Source: Helicobacter sp. (GTDB taxonomy: Bacteria > Campylobacterota > Campylobacteria > Campylobacterales > Helicobacteraceae). Taken from it: a stretch of DNA of 7,266 nt. The notes under the pieces are model-generated. The model worked only from the letters and a program-made list of their open reading frames with translations. It did no database searches and was not told the DNA's origin. How positions within the stretch are numbered: the first letter of the stretch is position 1; the number at the start of each line of letters is the position of its first letter. Made by a program: the position numbers and the translations under genes. The stretch lies in assembly GCF_014799995.1 (NCBI RefSeq), contig NZ_JAAVGY010000029.1, positions 1-7,266 on the forward strand. The letters are read 5' to 3'. Below are positions 5,838-7,266 of the stretch, in pieces.

Positions 5838-7081
5838 CAAAAACACTAAGTGCCAACCAGCTCCATTTTTATTTTTTTTCTATACAATCTTTTAGTGATG
5901 AAAAATATCTTAATGCTTGGAGTTTAAAAGGCAGTCGTCTAAATGCCAAAGAATGGTTAGAATTTCAAATGGCAAATCAAGGGAAGTTTTACAATGAGCA
6001 TTTAAAAAACACTTTAGATTCTATGCAAGAGCTTAAAGCTTATTTTAGTGTTGATAGATTAGAGGGTATAAATATTAATGCTAGTGATGAATGGCTAGAT
6101 TTATTACCTAAAAATTATGCACAAGTTTATAATAGACTTTGTAGAGACAAAAGCAAATATACTCTCTACCGATACGACAACAAAGATTTGAAGCAAATAG
6201 GAACACTAAAGAATCTTTCTCCAAATTTTCCTTTTTGGAATGAACAAGGGAAAAACTTTTCTCAAAGTGAGATAGATACTTTTATAGCAAAAGACAATCT
6301 AGCACCTTATTTTAATCGGTATGATGTTTATTTTAACTCCTCATTGCATTTAACTTTTAACTTTAGCGATGAAAGCCTAGAATATTTAATTAACAATTAC
6401 AATCATAGAATCACACACAGCTTTACCCCAAAAAGCGAAAAAACAATACAAAAAGAGTTAGATTTAAGCAAAGAAGATAAAATCATCTTAGAGCTTGAAA
6501 ATATGTTTTTAAAAATCTGTAAAGGTATCAGTGCGGATTATGCTTTTATGGATTTTTCTTACTTCTTTGTAGGATATGATTATACTTTAGATTCTAAAAA
6601 CAATCCTTTGAAGTCTTATCCTATCAACTTAAATGATTTAATCTATAAAAGAAGTTTTAAAGAACATATAGAGGAATATGCAAAGAATTATTTTTTGAAT
6701 TATTATTCTAAGGAGCTTTTAGAAGAACTTAATGAACAAGAATTAATCAAAGAGAGATTTAATGCTTATCTCATCAATTACAACAAGATTCCAAAAAATA
6801 TAAAGGAAGAAAAAATACAAGGTATGCTCTCTAGGCAAAAAGATATAAAAATGCAATTTGTAAGTTTTATCAATTATCAAGATTATGTCTATCACAACAA
6901 AGAGGACTTTTGGGATTTAGAGGAAAGTAAGAATGCTATTTTATGGGAAAAGTTTTTATCTAAAGAAACTCTAAAGCCTTTGCCCAAATCCTTTGACTGC
7001 TCTTTAGAAGAAAAACTACTTTATGCTAAAGACACAGAACTAAACAATATCTTAAACTCTCATAGGATTCTCAATGCCTAA
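5834..7081 (+). CDS. Protein of unknown function, 415 residues
   Basis: I do not recognise this protein. It is soluble-looking, without signal peptide, membrane segments or clear repeats. It is rich in aromatic residues, for example LHFYFFSIQSF at 10-20, MDFSYFFVGYDYTL near 240-253 and NYFLNYYSKELLEEL near 282-296. The C-terminal half looks mostly helical and charged. No catalytic motif stands out. The start overlaps the stop of the acidic gene by four bases (ATGA), with AAGGG a few bases upstream, so it is translated from the same message. It could be a second effector, an adaptor that loads cargo on VgrG, or a second immunity protein; nothing in the sequence decides between these. A T8 tract at 5872-5879 lies 13 codons after the start, and loss of one T would stop translation after about 30 residues. 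Confidence 0.8.
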   Translation: MTKTLSANQLHFYFFSIQSFSDEKYLNAWSLKGSRLNAKEWLEFQMANQGKFYNEHLKNTLDSMQELKAYFSVDRLEGININASDEWLDLLPKNYAQVYNRLCRDKSKYTLYRYDNKDLKQIGTLKNLSPNFPFWNEQGKNFSQSEIDTFIAKDNLAPYFNRYDVYFNSSLHLTFNFSDESLEYLINNYNHRITHSFTPKSEKTIQKELDLSKEDKIILELENMFLKICKGISADYAFMDFSYFFVGYDYTLDSKNNPLKSYPINLNDLIYKRSFKEHIEEYAKNYFLNYYSKELLEELNEQELIKERFNAYLINYNKIPKNIKEEKIQGMLSRQKDIKMQFVSFINYQDYVYHNKEDFWDLEESKNAILWEKFLSKETLKPLPKSFDCSLEEKLLYAKDTELNNILNSHRILNA

Positions 7082-7266
7082 TCAAAACAAAGAAGACAAG
7101 AATCAAGACAATCAAATAAAAAACAATCAAAAGAATAAAAATGAGAGCAATAACAATACAAACACTAAAAAGAAAACAAGAAGAAAAATAGCTCTTCCAA
7201 GAATAAAGGATATACAAACTACTCCAGATACATCTCTATTACATCCTATCTTAGAAGATAATCTTG
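7074..7266 (+). CDS. N-terminus of a further gene, cut by the window end
   Basis: The frame is open from an ATG at 7074 to the window edge, giving 64 codons. AGGA at 7064-7067 sits six bases upstream, and the start overlaps the previous stop by eight bases, matching the tight packing of the cluster. The first 38 residues are low complexity: 25 of them are Asn, Lys or Gln, with a basic KKKTRRK at the end. A more ordinary sequence follows (ALPRIKDIQTTPDTSLLHP). The Asn-rich start is probably a disordered, flexible leader. Function cannot be assigned from this fragment. Confidence 0.7.
   Translation, partial: MPNQNKEDKNQDNQIKNNQKNKNESNNNTNTKKKTRRKIALPRIKDIQTTPDTSLLHPILEDNL

Overview
The window is AT-rich (roughly two-thirds A+T by eye) and tightly packed, with every gene on the + strand. 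Codon usage (AGA arginine, TTA leucine), the VgrG sequence type and the combination of VgrG with BspA/DUF285-type repeats point to a Campylobacterota genome. An enterohepatic Helicobacter is most likely and Campylobacter is the alternative. The genus is an inference from sequence style, not from a marker gene.

Layout: (1) bases 1-1970 are the 3' part of a type VI secretion spike gene (vgrG); its real start lies upstream of the window. (2) 2008-2994 is a DUF285/BspA-like repeat protein without a signal peptide, followed by an A8 tract and a 24-codon extension in the -1 frame. (3) 3077-3928 is an ankyrin-repeat protein. (4) 3928-5382 is a lysine-rich protein whose C-terminal part carries the residue pattern of a PD-(D/E)XK nuclease. 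(5) 5385-5837 is a small, very acidic protein. (6) 5834-7081 is an unrecognised 415-residue protein. (7) From 7074 to the window edge is the start of another gene, with an Asn/Lys/Gln-rich N-terminus. From 3077 onward the genes overlap by 1-8 bases or have the ribosome binding site of one inside the end of the previous one, so they are almost certainly co-transcribed. The 37- and 82-base gaps on either side of the DUF285 gene are the only intergenic spaces, and I see no convincing terminator in either.

How it may work together: this looks like a VgrG-linked cargo cluster. The VgrG ends after its beta-helix with no fused toxin domain, so any effector would ride on it non-covalently. The best effector candidate is the nuclease at 3928, and the best immunity candidate is the acidic protein immediately after it, possibly a DNA mimic. 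The ankyrin and DUF285 proteins are scaffold repeats of types found among immunity or accessory proteins in polymorphic toxin loci; their role here is open. The DUF285 gene is bounded on both sides by copies of the same start-site sequence, which suggests it was inserted as, or can be lost as, a cassette. The two most unusual points are the suspected frameshift switch at the DUF285 C-terminus and the undescribed nuclease/acidic-protein pair.
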